From NCBI RefSeq assembly GCF_022846615.1, contig NZ_AP025637.1, forward strand, positions 2,753,001-2,817,000: DNA of 64,000 nucleotides, read 5' to 3'. The DNA comes from Roseomonas fluvialis. Its GTDB lineage: Bacteria > Pseudomonadota > Alphaproteobacteria > Acetobacterales > Acetobacteraceae. Below are positions 42,133-50,080 of the stretch, one piece after another (positions within the stretch are counted from its first letter, which is position 1; the number at the start of each line of letters is the position of its first letter). Under the pieces are notes generated by a model that was not told where the DNA came from, did no database searches, and saw only the letters and a program-made list of their open reading frames with translations. Made by a program: the position numbers and the translations under genes.

Positions 42133-43431
42133 TCAGGCCACGACCTCCTCGCGGCTCGCCAGCACCTTGTCGACGCGGCGCCCGTCCATGTCGACGATCT
42201 CGAAGCGCCAGCCGGCCCAGACGATCCGGTCGCCTTCCTTCGGCACGCGCTTCAGCAGCGCCAGCATCAACCCCGCTACAGTGTGGTAGGTCCCCGACCC
42301 CGGCAGTTCCGGCAAATCCAGCCGCGCGCGCAGCTCGTCGGAGGGCATCGACCCGTCCAGCAGCAGCGACCCGTCGTGCCGCTCCACCGCATCGCCGCCG
42401 GTCGCCACCTCCGCCGCGCCCAATTCGCCCACGATCGCCTCGAGCAGGTCCGACGCCGTGACCACCCCCTCGAAGGACCCGTATTCGTCCAGCACCAGCG
42501 CCATGCCCAGCGCATCCCCGCGCAGCCGCTCCAGCGCATCGAGCGCGGAGAGCGTATCGGGCAGCGCCAGCGGCTGCCGCAGCACCGCATCGAGCGCCAT
42601 CGGCGCACCTTCCAGCATCTGGTCGAGCAGGTCCTTCGCCACCACCACGCCGACCACGTTGTCGACCCGCCCGTCCGCCACCACGAAGCGCGTCACGTCG
42701 CTGGCGCGCAGCCGCGCGGCGATGTCTGCCGCCGGGTCGGACCGGTCGAGCCAGGCCAGGTCGTTGCGCGGCGTCATCAGCGCGCGCACCGGCTTGTCGG
42801 CCAGGCGCAGCACGCGCTCGATCATGTGGCGTTCCTCGGATTCCAGTGCGCCAGCCTGCACGCCCTCGGCCACCACCGCCTTCACTTCCTCTTCCGTGAC
42901 GGACTGCTCGCCGGGGCGTGCCGGGCCGAAGAATCGCAGCACGAAGGCCGACGACTTCCCCAGCACCCAGACCACCGGCCCCGAAACCCGTGCGAGCATC
43001 GCCAGCGGTCGCGAGACGATCACGGCGACGCGTTCCGGATTGCGCAGCGCAACCTGCTTCGGCACCAGTTCGCCCAGGATCAGGCTCAGATAGGTGATGG
43101 CGATGACCACCAGCGCGAAGGCGATCTCGAGGCCATAGGGCGCGACGCCCGGGATGGCGTTCAGCGCCTCGCCCAGCGTGCCCGACAGCCGCGCGCCGCC
43201 GAAGGCGCCGGCGAAGATGCCCACCAGCGTGATGCCCACCTGTACCGTCGGCAGGAAGCGCTGTGGGTCGTCGGCGAGCGCCAGCGCCGCCTCGGCCCCC
43301 AGGCTGCCCTGGCGCTGCATCGCCATCAGCCGTGACCGGCGGGAGGAGACAATGGCGAGTTCGCTCATCGCGAAGCCGCCATTGACCAGGACCAGCAGGA
43401 GAATGACGCCGACTTCAAGCAGGGTACCCAT
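42133..43431 (-). CDS. CNNM/CorC-type hemolysin family membrane protein
   Basis: 432-residue protein with the DUF21 (CNNM) transmembrane domain (about residues 1-190), a CBS-domain pair (about residues 205-330) and a C-terminal CorC/HlyC domain. Landmarks are VNGGFAMSELAIVSSRRSRL, LSLILGELVPKQVALRNPE, RVLRLADKPVRALMTPRNDL, VVLDEYGSFEGVVTASDLLEAIVGEL and the closing WRFEIVDMDGRRVDKVL. Homologues act in magnesium/cobalt homeostasis or are called hemolysins. The start MGTLLEVGVILLL (43431) places the first helix correctly. Confidence 0.92.
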   Translation of the reverse strand: MGTLLEVGVILLLVLVNGGFAMSELAIVSSRRSRLMAMQRQGSLGAEAALALADDPQRFLPTVQVGITLVGIFAGAFGGARLSGTLGEALNAIPGVAPYGLEIAFALVVIAITYLSLILGELVPKQVALRNPERVAVIVSRPLAMLARVSGPVVWVLGKSSAFVLRFFGPARPGEQSVTEEEVKAVVAEGVQAGALESEERHMIERVLRLADKPVRALMTPRNDLAWLDRSDPAADIAARLRASDVTRFVVADGRVDNVVGVVVAKDLLDQMLEGAPMALDAVLRQPLALPDTLSALDALERLRGDALGMALVLDEYGSFEGVVTASDLLEAIVGELGAAEVATGGDAVERHDGSLLLDGSMPSDELRARLDLPELPGSGTYHTVAGLMLALLKRVPKEGDRIVWAGWRFEIVDMDGRRVDKVLASREEVVA

Positions 43432-43764
43432 GCCACGCTGGATAAACCATCGCGCCCCTGCCGTAACCGATGAATGCCTCGGCTGTTGAGCGCGCCATCG
43501 GTGACTCACGGGACTGATGCATCTAAAGATTGCGTGATGTTGCCGGGGCGAGACGCGATATCCGGTGCCGTATCCTGCGATACAACGTCAGGAAGCGCCG
43601 ATAAGCCTCGGACGCTACGAGACCTCTCCGTTTCGTTCCATGGCGCGATCAATGGGATGCAATTCACCTAATTTCGCGACGATTCCGTAAAAGCGAGACA
43701 TTTTCCGCTCGCCTCCAGCGCGAAGATTCCCTAATAAGGCGTTAACACGCTCCGCCGAGGCCCC
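43432..43764. other. 333-base divergent intergenic region, lower GC
   Basis: The longest gene-free stretch in the window. It is visibly richer in A and T than its flanks. It must hold the promoter of the CNNM gene on the left and of the small helical gene on the right. Near the right end are two GANTC sequences (43681-43685 and 43725-43729) and a CtrA-like site. A GTATC-CTGC-GATAC inverted repeat is near 43580. No RNA gene or convincing coding frame is seen. Confidence 0.6.
43731..43746 (+). promoter_or_regulatory. CtrA-like binding site
   Basis: CTAA-N7-TTAAC differs by one base from the alphaproteobacterial CtrA consensus TTAA-N7-TTAAC. It ends 18 bases before the ATG of the gene at 43765. 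A GANTC methylation-type site (43725-43729) sits 1 base upstream of it. CtrA control of that gene is inference. Confidence 0.5.
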
Positions 43765-44094
43765 ATGTCCGCTCCGCTCCCGCCGACACTGTCGCCCGCC
43801 CCGACCGAGGGTACGGCCCTGTCAGCAACGCAGGCCGCGGTCGCTCTCTTTCCGCAGCGCCCGGAAGATCGCCTCCGCCTCGCGCTGCGCCGCCTCGATG
43901 AAGCCGTCGCCGAGCAGTCGGACGCCACCGCCGGCCTCAAGGCCGCGATCGGCGACCTGTCGCGGACCATGGCGCGGCTGGGCACCAGCGTCACCGGCTA
44001 CCGATCCGCGCTCGACACCACCGCCGCCGAGATCGAGCGTGCCCTCGCCGCCTCCCGCACGCTGCAGGCGACCGCCGGGCGCATGGCGGTCTGA
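43765..44094 (+). CDS. Small helical protein of unknown function downstream of a CtrA-like site
   Basis: 109-residue protein, not recognised. The first 30 residues are Pro/Ala/Ser/Thr-rich and probably disordered. The rest (about 33-108) is helical with heptad-like spacing: RLRLALRRLDEAVAEQ, LKAAIGDLSRTMARLG, ALDTTAAEIERALAASRTLQA. No signal peptide, cysteine or transmembrane helix. The shape suits a small coiled-coil adaptor or polar/division-associated protein. It has its own promoter and a strong hairpin immediately after its stop, so it is a single-gene unit. Confidence 0.65.
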   Translation: MSAPLPPTLSPAPTEGTALSATQAAVALFPQRPEDRLRLALRRLDEAVAEQSDATAGLKAAIGDLSRTMARLGTSVTGYRSALDTTAAEIERALAASRTLQATAGRMAV

Positions 44095-44097
44095 CCC

Positions 44098-44121
44098 GGC
44101 GCGGGGCCTTGCCCCCGCGCC
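44098..44121 (+). terminator. Hairpin after the small helical gene
   Basis: GGCGCGGGG pairs perfectly with CCCCGCGCC around a 6-base loop, starting 4 bases after the stop. The stem is very stable but lacks a following T tract. Confidence 0.5.
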
Positions 44122-44165
44122 ACTTCATCGGCCAAGCATGGGCGGCCACGGAGGCCCTCCCCGCC

Positions 44166-44792
44166 ATGCACCCGCTGATCCCACGCCTGCGCCAGGCCCG
44201 CATCATCCCGGTGGTACGCGCCAGCACCGCTGCGCGCGCCGCCACCGCCGTCGCCTGGCTCCAGGAGGCCGGCATCACGATCTTCGAGATCACCATGACG
44301 GTACCCGAGGCCCCAGCGCTCATCCGCGCCCTGGCCGCGGACCCGGCGCTGCTGGTCGGCGCCGGCACGGTGCCCGATGCCACAACGGCGCAGGCCTGCC
44401 TCGATGCCGGTGCGCGCTTCATCGTCGCCCCCTGGGTCGATCCGGCGTTGGCCGCGCCCTGCCGCGATGCCGGCGCCTGCCTGATGCTGGGCGCCCTGAC
44501 CCCCACCGAGGTGCGCGCGGCGCTGCATGCGGGCGCCGACGTGGTGAAGATCTTCCCCGCCGGGTCGGCCGGCGGTCCCGCCCACATCAAGGCGCTGCGC
44601 GCCGTCTTCCCGGATGTGGCCTTCTGCCCGACTGGCGGCGTCGATGCCCGCAACGCGCCCGACTATCTGGTCGCGGGCGCGGCCTTCGTGGGCATCGGTG
44701 GCAAGCTGGTCGATGAATCGCTGATCGCCGCCGGCAACCGCCAGGCCATCCTGCAGGCGGCCGAGGACGCGCTCGGCATCATGCGCGCCTGA
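44166..44792 (+). CDS. eda: 2-dehydro-3-deoxy-phosphogluconate (KDPG) aldolase
   Basis: 208-residue class I aldolase that splits KDPG to pyruvate and glyceraldehyde 3-phosphate. The general base E41 is in ITIFEITMTVPEA, the Schiff-base lysine K128 in GADVVKIFPAGSAGGPAHIKAL, and the phosphate-binding FCPTGGVDARN and AFVGIGGKLVD come near the end. The start MHPLIPRLRQARIIPVVR at 44166 matches family length; an upstream in-frame ATG at 44109 lies in the hairpin. Six bases separate it from the KDG kinase gene, so the pair converts KDG to central metabolites. Confidence 0.93.
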   Translation: MHPLIPRLRQARIIPVVRASTAARAATAVAWLQEAGITIFEITMTVPEAPALIRALAADPALLVGAGTVPDATTAQACLDAGARFIVAPWVDPALAAPCRDAGACLMLGALTPTEVRAALHAGADVVKIFPAGSAGGPAHIKALRAVFPDVAFCPTGGVDARNAPDYLVAGAAFVGIGGKLVDESLIAAGNRQAILQAAEDALGIMRA

Positions 44793-44797
44793 CGCCG

Positions 44798-45718
44798 ATG
44801 CCCGACCTGCTCTGCCTCGGCGAACCGATGCTGGAATTCAACCGCCAGCCAGCCGGGCCGGATGGCCGCGTGCTGTATCTGGAAGGCCATGGCGGGGACA
44901 CCTCGAACGCCGCCATTGCCGCGGCGCGGTCGGGGGCTACCGTCGGATACATCACCGCCATCGGCACCGACGCGCCGGGCGACAGCTTCATGGCGCTGTG
45001 GGCCGCGGAAGGCGTCGACACCACCACCGTGCGCCGTGCCCCCGATGCGCCGACCGGCCTCTATGTCGTCACCCATGACGACCAGAGCCATCACTTCACC
45101 TTCTACCGCACGGGCAGTGCCGCCGCGCGCTACCGCCCCGCCGACCTGCCCGAGGACGCGATCCGCAGCGCCCGCATCCTCCACCTGTCGGGCATCAGCC
45201 AGGCGATCTCCGACACTGCCTGCGACGCCGCCTTCCGCGCCATCGAACTCGCGCGCGCGGCGCGCGTGGCGGTCTCCTACGACACCAACCTGCGGCTGCG
45301 CCTGTGGCCCGCGGCGCGTGCCGCAGCGGTCATCCACGCGGCGATCGGCATGGCCGACATCGCCCTGCCCTCGCTGGACGATGCGACGGCGCTCACCGGG
45401 CTGACCGACCCCGACGCCGTGGCCGACTTCTACCTGCGGCTGTGCCCGACCGTGCTGCTGAAATGCGGTGTCGCAGGCTGCCTGGTCGCGACGCGCGAGG
45501 CCCGCACCCGCATCCCTGCCCACCGTGTGCCCGCGGTCGACGCGACCGGCGCCGGGGACACCTTCGCCGGCGCGCTTCTGGCGCGGTTGCTGGCCGGCGA
45601 CGACCCGCTCGATGCCGCGCGCTACGCCAATGCCGCCGCCGCCCTGTCCACCACCGGCTATGGCGCGGTCGCGCCGATCCCGCGCGAGGCCGCGGTGCGC
45701 GCGCTGCTGGCGGCATGA
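44798..45718 (+). CDS. kdgK: PfkB-family sugar kinase, likely 2-keto-3-deoxygluconate kinase
   Basis: 306-residue ribokinase-like enzyme. It begins LLCLGEPMLEFNRQP, close to KDG kinases. GGDTSNAAIAAARSGATVGYITAIGTDAPGDSF forms the substrate lid. VSYDTNLRLRLWP and the PfkB signature with the catalytic aspartate, VDATGAGDTFAGALL, follow. Context beside KDPG aldolase supports KDG kinase over ribokinase or fructokinase. Its stop overlaps the next gene by ATGA. Confidence 0.88.
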   Translation: MPDLLCLGEPMLEFNRQPAGPDGRVLYLEGHGGDTSNAAIAAARSGATVGYITAIGTDAPGDSFMALWAAEGVDTTTVRRAPDAPTGLYVVTHDDQSHHFTFYRTGSAAARYRPADLPEDAIRSARILHLSGISQAISDTACDAAFRAIELARAARVAVSYDTNLRLRLWPAARAAAVIHAAIGMADIALPSLDDATALTGLTDPDAVADFYLRLCPTVLLKCGVAGCLVATREARTRIPAHRVPAVDATGAGDTFAGALLARLLAGDDPLDAARYANAAAALSTTGYGAVAPIPREAAVRALLAA

Positions 45719-46113
45719 GGATCGCCGCGCTGGCCGTCGCCGCCCTGCTCGCCGGCGCCGCCGGTCCGGCGCCGGGCGAAGCCATCGTCACCTATTGCGG
45801 CGGCGGCGCCACGGGCGGCGGCGGCGGGCTGCAGCTCACGCCCGATGGCAGCGTCACGCGCTTGCGCCGCCCGCGCGCGGGTGCGCCGGTCGAGGAAACG
45901 CTGCTCGACGGCCGCAGCGCGCCCTACGCACGCATCGCGGCGATGCTGGAGGCCGCGGGCTTCGCGGGCCTGCCGCGCGGTGCCCCATCGAACATGACCT
46001 GCTCCATCGCCTGGCGCCGTCACGGCGCGTCGCACCAGGTGATGTGGGGCATCGGCCAGGCGCCGGCGGCGCTGCGCCCGGCGCTGGCCGAGATCGAGGC
46101 CGCCGGGCGCTGA
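45715..46113 (+). CDS. Small exported protein of unknown function
   Basis: 132-residue protein with a signal peptide (MRIAALAVAALLAGAAGPAPGEA). A short glycine-rich run YCGGGATGGGGGLQL follows, then a beta-rich remainder ending PALAEIEAAGR. Two cysteines (one in TYCGGG, one in NMTCSIAW) could form a disulfide. Not recognised. It overlaps the KDG kinase gene by four bases, so it is co-expressed with sugar catabolism, but no direct link is evident. Confidence 0.6.
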   Translation: MRIAALAVAALLAGAAGPAPGEAIVTYCGGGATGGGGGLQLTPDGSVTRLRRPRAGAPVEETLLDGRSAPYARIAAMLEAAGFAGLPRGAPSNMTCSIAWRRHGASHQVMWGIGQAPAALRPALAEIEAAGR

Positions 46114-46159
46114 AGCCTGCGGCCGCTTCCGGTCGCCCGGGCGCAGGGTAGCGTCCCCG

Positions 46160-46178
46160 GCCCGCCATGCCAGCGGGC
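46160..46178. terminator. Hairpin between convergent genes
   Basis: GCCCGC (46160-46165) pairs with GCGGGC (46173-46178) around a 7-base loop. It is in the 89-base gap between two convergent genes. No T tract. Confidence 0.35.
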
Positions 46179-46202
46179 ATCGTCACACGGCCGGGACCGA
46201 TG

Positions 46203-46664
46203 CTACCGCCCGACGCTGGCGTCGTAGATTTCCCGCACCGCCTTCTTCATCCCCTCGCGGATGAAGAATTCGCGCACCATCCCGCCGCCGACCGCGCGCG
46301 CCGTCGCCCCCGCCGCGGCGCTCACACCACGGGAGAAATACGCCGCATAGATGCCGTCCACGACCAGGCCCTTGGCGAACTCCACGTACATCTGCGCCGC
46401 TTCCTGCGCGAAGCTGGCGTCACGCATCACGATCTCGGGCATGTAGCGCGCGGCCATCGCGACCTCGGTCACCGCCTTGCCCTCGACGCTGATGGGCGAG
46501 ATCTTGGAGACCGCCCATTCGCCCCAGCTCACCTCGCCATCCTTGTTGCCGTCGCGGTCGTCGAAGAAGGCGGTGACGATGGCGGCGTCATCGCCGATGA
46601 AGCCGATGGCGCCGATCGCACGCCCGTCGATGCCCGGCACGGTGACCCATTCGATGGTCTTCAT
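46203..46664 (-). CDS. Small soluble protein with one EF-hand-like loop, function unknown
   Basis: 153-residue protein with no signal peptide or transmembrane helix. Residues 38-49 match the canonical 12-position EF-hand loop D-x-N-x-D-G-x-V-x-x-x-E (D38, N40, D42, G43, V45, E49), so calcium binding is plausible. The first 30 residues form Gly/Ile-rich strands. The C-terminal half is helical (MYVEFAKGLVVDGIYAAYF, then VREFFIREGMKKAVREIYD). The rest is not recognised. It is a single-gene unit, convergent with the exported protein gene. Confidence 0.6.
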   Translation of the reverse strand: MKTIEWVTVPGIDGRAIGAIGFIGDDAAIVTAFFDDRDGNKDGEVSWGEWAVSKISPISVEGKAVTEVAMAARYMPEIVMRDASFAQEAAQMYVEFAKGLVVDGIYAAYFSRGVSAAAGATARAVGGGMVREFFIREGMKKAVREIYDASVGR

Positions 46665-46767
46665 GATGCGCGTTCCTTGTCCGCGAGTTGGTCGGCACCC
46701 ATTGCCGCGGACGGCGCGTCGACGCGCTGATGCAGTTCAGGGCACGGCGTCGGACGCGGCAGGGCCG

Positions 46768-47208
46768 TCAGCCGCGGCCCGGCCATTCCAGCCCGTGGGT
46801 CGCCGTCGGGTCATCGATCGGCCTGAAACCGCAGCCCTCCCAGAACCGCGCCGCCGCGGCCGGCGCGCGCAGCCGCACCATGGCTGCGCCGGCGCCGCGC
46901 GCATGGTCCAGCGCGGCAGCCACCAGCGCGCGCCCGATCCCCCGGCCCCGCGCCGGCGGCCGCACGTAGAATCGCCGCATCCGCAGCGCCGGCGCCCAGG
47001 GATCACGCGTGACGCCGCCGATGCCCAGCAGCACGCCCGCTCCATCGCGCGCGGCGAACAGCGCTTCCTCCGGCATCGCGAAGCGCTGCGTCCCCGCCAC
47101 CCATTCGCGCGCCAGCACGCCGAGCATGCCGAACCCCTCGGCCGCCGCAGCACCCGCGAGATCGTCGAGATCGGCCGGCAGGGCGCGGATGCGCGCGACC
47201 AGGGTCAC
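46768..47208 (-). CDS. GNAT-family N-acetyltransferase
   Basis: 146-residue GNAT protein. Motif A, RFYVRPPARGRGIGRALVAAALDHAR, carries the R/Q-x-x-G-x-G/A acetyl-CoA loop. A preceding beta strand gives LLGIGGVTRD and a C-terminal RFWEGCGFRPI closes the fold. The start is a GTG at 47208 that overlaps the MlrC gene stop (GTGA), so it is the last gene of the peptide/amide operon. The acetyl acceptor is unknown; a small amine or peptide is possible given the operon. Confidence 0.82.
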   Translation of the reverse strand: MTLVARIRALPADLDDLAGAAAAEGFGMLGVLAREWVAGTQRFAMPEEALFAARDGAGVLLGIGGVTRDPWAPALRMRRFYVRPPARGRGIGRALVAAALDHARGAGAAMVRLRAPAAAARFWEGCGFRPIDDPTATHGLEWPGRG

Positions 47209-48704
47209 CCGGTCCGCCGGTTATCACCCGGCCGCAACCGCAGCCCGGGCCGCAGATTGGTGAAGGGCAGCCCCGCCGGATCCGCCACGACCGGCCCCGG
47301 CGCCGTCACCACGATCACCTCCGACGCGATCGGCTGGAAATCCGCACGGAAATGCACCGAGGACTTCACCGCCACGATGCGTTGGTCCTTGGGTTCCACG
47401 CCGATGTGCCGGAACAGCGCCTGGTCATGCGCCTGCATCTTGCGCGTGACGATGATGGCCCGCACGCCCGGCGCCACCCGCACCAGCGCGCAGGGGCCGA
47501 GATTCGCCGGGTTCCCCGCGCCCATCGGCCCGGTCAGCGTGAAGCGTCCATCGCTCAGGCGTTCCACCACCGCGGTCACGCGCAGCGGCACGCCGTCGCT
47601 CTTGCCGCCGAGGTCGAGCGTGATGGTCGCGCCCTCCCCCGCCGCATGGCAGGCCGCGGCGGCCTCGGCGTCGTTCATCGGCGCCAGCACCGCGCCCTGC
47701 GCGTCCTGGCGGATCAGCTCCGCCAGCAGGCCCGTGGTGTCGCCATGCCCGCCGCCACCGGGGTTGTCCTGCGTGTCCGCCAGGATCACCGGTCCCTTGC
47801 CGGTGCCGGCCATGGCGCGCGCCACGCCCTCGGCCGCAGGCAGCACGCCGAGGGCGAATTCAGTCTCCTTCGACGCGACGAAGGCCGCCAGCGCATCGGC
47901 CGCCTGTGCCGCCTGGTCGGCCGTATCGGCGAAGGAGGCGATGGCCATGCCGCAGCCGGGGAAATCCGCGTAGGGAAAGCCGAAGCAGAAGCCCAGTTCC
48001 CACACACCTGGCGCCGCGCCGAGCCGCGCGCGTTCCGCCATCACATCCGCCATCGGCGAGACCATGGTGCATTGGCCCGGCAGCGGGGTCCAATAGTCGA
48101 TCTCGCGGAAGACCTTCGCCGGGCGAACCCCCTCGCGGATCATCCGCAGCAGCAGCCGCGCGGCCTGCGCACCGGCCGGCTTCATGTCGACATGCGGATA
48201 GGTGCGAAACGGCACCAGCACATCCGCGTGCTGAACCATCGCCGCCGTCTTGTTGGCATGCGGGTCGAGGCTGGCGGCGATCGGCACGTCGGGGCCGACC
48301 ACAGCGCGCACGCGCCGCAGCACCTCACCCTCGGCATCGTCGAAGCCGACCGCGACCATGGCGCCATGCAGGTCGAGGTAGACGCCATCGAGCGGCCCGT
48401 CCTCCAGCGCATCCGACAACGCGGCGACGAGAAGCGCTGCGATGCGTTCGAAGGCCTCGGCAGTGACCGGGCCCGCGGGGTTGGCGAAGCACCAGGCGAG
48501 CGGGGCGATGTCCACGCCGTCCTGCTCGGCCACCATGATGGCGCCGGCGGCGGGGCAGGAGGTCGGGCGCAGCGCGTCCAGCAGCGTGTCGCGCTTCTGC
48601 AGCGGCGGGAAGCCGCCGGGCTTGATGAAATCTCCCCATCCGGTGGGCAGGGGCGCGAAGGAATGGCTCTCGTGCAGGAAGCCGCCGATGGCGATGCGGG
48701 TCAT
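47205..48704 (-). CDS. M81-family metallopeptidase (MlrC-like)
   Basis: 499-residue member of the M81/MlrC family. The N-terminal RIAIGGFLHESHSFAPLPTGW and GVYLDLHGAMVAVGFDDAEGE are diagnostic, with SLDPHANKTAAMVQHADVLVPFRTYPHVD and the C-terminal DTQDNPGGGGHGDTTGLL. MlrC in sphingomonads degrades linear microcystin products; most family members have unknown small-peptide or amide substrates. A good AAGGAG lies 6 bases before the ATG at 48704. 119 bases separate it from the upstream M20 gene, so it may have an extra promoter. Confidence 0.9.
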   Translation of the reverse strand: MTRIAIGGFLHESHSFAPLPTGWGDFIKPGGFPPLQKRDTLLDALRPTSCPAAGAIMVAEQDGVDIAPLAWCFANPAGPVTAEAFERIAALLVAALSDALEDGPLDGVYLDLHGAMVAVGFDDAEGEVLRRVRAVVGPDVPIAASLDPHANKTAAMVQHADVLVPFRTYPHVDMKPAGAQAARLLLRMIREGVRPAKVFREIDYWTPLPGQCTMVSPMADVMAERARLGAAPGVWELGFCFGFPYADFPGCGMAIASFADTADQAAQAADALAAFVASKETEFALGVLPAAEGVARAMAGTGKGPVILADTQDNPGGGGHGDTTGLLAELIRQDAQGAVLAPMNDAEAAAACHAAGEGATITLDLGGKSDGVPLRVTAVVERLSDGRFTLTGPMGAGNPANLGPCALVRVAPGVRAIIVTRKMQAHDQALFRHIGVEPKDQRIVAVKSSVHFRADFQPIASEVIVVTAPGPVVADPAGLPFTNLRPGLRLRPGDNRRTG

Positions 48705-48823
48705 GGATGCTCCTTCGGATGGGACCTTGGCGCGCAAGGCGGAGAGATCACAGGCGCGGGGTTCGATCCCCATCGTCGCGCGATCCGCCGTCGCCGTCAT
48801 GGGTGCGCGATGCGCACGCGCCG

Positions 48824-50080
48824 TCAGCCTTTCGCGACGCCGGCGGTCGCGAGCACGGCATCCGCCAGCACGCGCATTCCCGCCTCGGCCCATTCCGGCG
48901 TGATGCTCTCGGCCTCGTTGTGGCTCAAGCCGCCGTGGCAGGGGCAGAAGATCATGGTGGTCGGCACCTGGCGCGCGACATAGACCGCGTCGTGGCCGAT
49001 GCCGGTCGGCATGTCCATGTGCCGATAGCCCAGGCGCGCAGCAGCATCGCGCACGCGGCCAACCAGCGCCGGGTCGAAGGGCGTCATGGGCGAATACCAG
49101 AAATCGGCGACCTCGATCCGCACGCCGCGCGCCGCGGCAATGCCGGTGGCGCGTGCACGGATCTCCTCGGCCATCTGCGCCAGCAGCGCCGGGTCGTGGT
49201 GGCGCGTGTCGATGCTGAACCACACGCGCGACGGCGCGATGTTGCGGCTGTCGGGATAGACCGTCAGCCGCCCGACCGTCGCCCGCCCCGGATCGCCGGC
49301 GGGCGTGATGGAGGCCAGCGCAATCTCCTCGATCGCCGCGATCAGCGGGGCCGCCGCCATCAGCGCATCGCGCCGCCCGGCCATGGGGGAACCGCCATGC
49401 GCCTCCTCGCCCTCGATGGTCACCTCCAGCCAGTTCTGCGCCAGCGCATGGGTGACGACGCCGATCTCACACCCGGCATCCTCGAGGAGCTTCCCCTGTT
49501 CGATATGCAGTTCGACATACGCGCCGACATCGCGCAGCGCGGCGGGATCGGTCGCTCCCTGCCAGCCGATGCGCGCGAGTTCGGCCCCGAAGACCGCGCC
49601 CTCGCTGTCCTGCTTCGCCAGCACCTCGGCCTCGGTGAAGATGCCCATCGCCGCGCCACTGCCCATCATGGGGGGCGAGAAGCGGGCACCTTCCTCGTTG
49701 GTCCAGTTGATGAGCATGAGCGGCGCCTCGGTCTCAATGCCGGCCTCGTGCACCGCCCGCAGGATCTCCAGCCCCGCCAGAACGCCGAGCACCCCGTCGA
49801 ACTTCCCACCCGTAGGCTGGGTGTCGAGGTGGCTGCCGAAGGCCACCGGCTTGCGGGACGGATCGCGCCCGGGCCGCGTCAGCGCCATGTTGCCCACGCG
49901 GTCCACGCACAGCGTCGCGCCCGTCGCTTCGGCCCAGCGTTGCAGCAGATGCCGCCCTTCGGAATCGAGGTCTGTCAGCGTCTGCCGGTTGCTCCCGCCC
50001 TTCGCGGTGCCGCCGATCCGCGCCATCTCCATCAGGCTGTCCCACAGCCGCTTGCCCGAGAGCGGAACATTGGTCGTCAT
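48824..50080 (-). CDS. M20-type amidohydrolase (hydantoinase/carbamoylase family), copy A
   Basis: 418-residue zinc hydrolase of the allantoate amidohydrolase, N-carbamoyl amino acid hydrolase and ureidopropionase group. First metal residues H84 and D86 lie in AFGSHLDTQPTGGKFDG. WTNEEGARFSPPMMGS contains the catalytic glutamate, YVELHIEQGKLLED the ligand in the dimer domain, and CPCHGGLSHNEAE the last metal histidine. It removes a carbamoyl or similar group from an N-substituted amino acid; the exact substrate is unknown. Its start overlaps the next M20 gene by ATGA. Confidence 0.9.
   Translation of the reverse strand: MTTNVPLSGKRLWDSLMEMARIGGTAKGGSNRQTLTDLDSEGRHLLQRWAEATGATLCVDRVGNMALTRPGRDPSRKPVAFGSHLDTQPTGGKFDGVLGVLAGLEILRAVHEAGIETEAPLMLINWTNEEGARFSPPMMGSGAAMGIFTEAEVLAKQDSEGAVFGAELARIGWQGATDPAALRDVGAYVELHIEQGKLLEDAGCEIGVVTHALAQNWLEVTIEGEEAHGGSPMAGRRDALMAAAPLIAAIEEIALASITPAGDPGRATVGRLTVYPDSRNIAPSRVWFSIDTRHHDPALLAQMAEEIRARATGIAAARGVRIEVADFWYSPMTPFDPALVGRVRDAAARLGYRHMDMPTGIGHDAVYVARQVPTTMIFCPCHGGLSHNEAESITPEWAEAGMRVLADAVLATAGVAKG

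Noticed and set aside
43474..43671. 65-codon open frame in the gap before the CtrA-like site
   Set aside because: No ribosome-binding site, no recognisable domain, base composition unlike the coding neighbours, and it overlaps the likely promoter region of both flanking genes.
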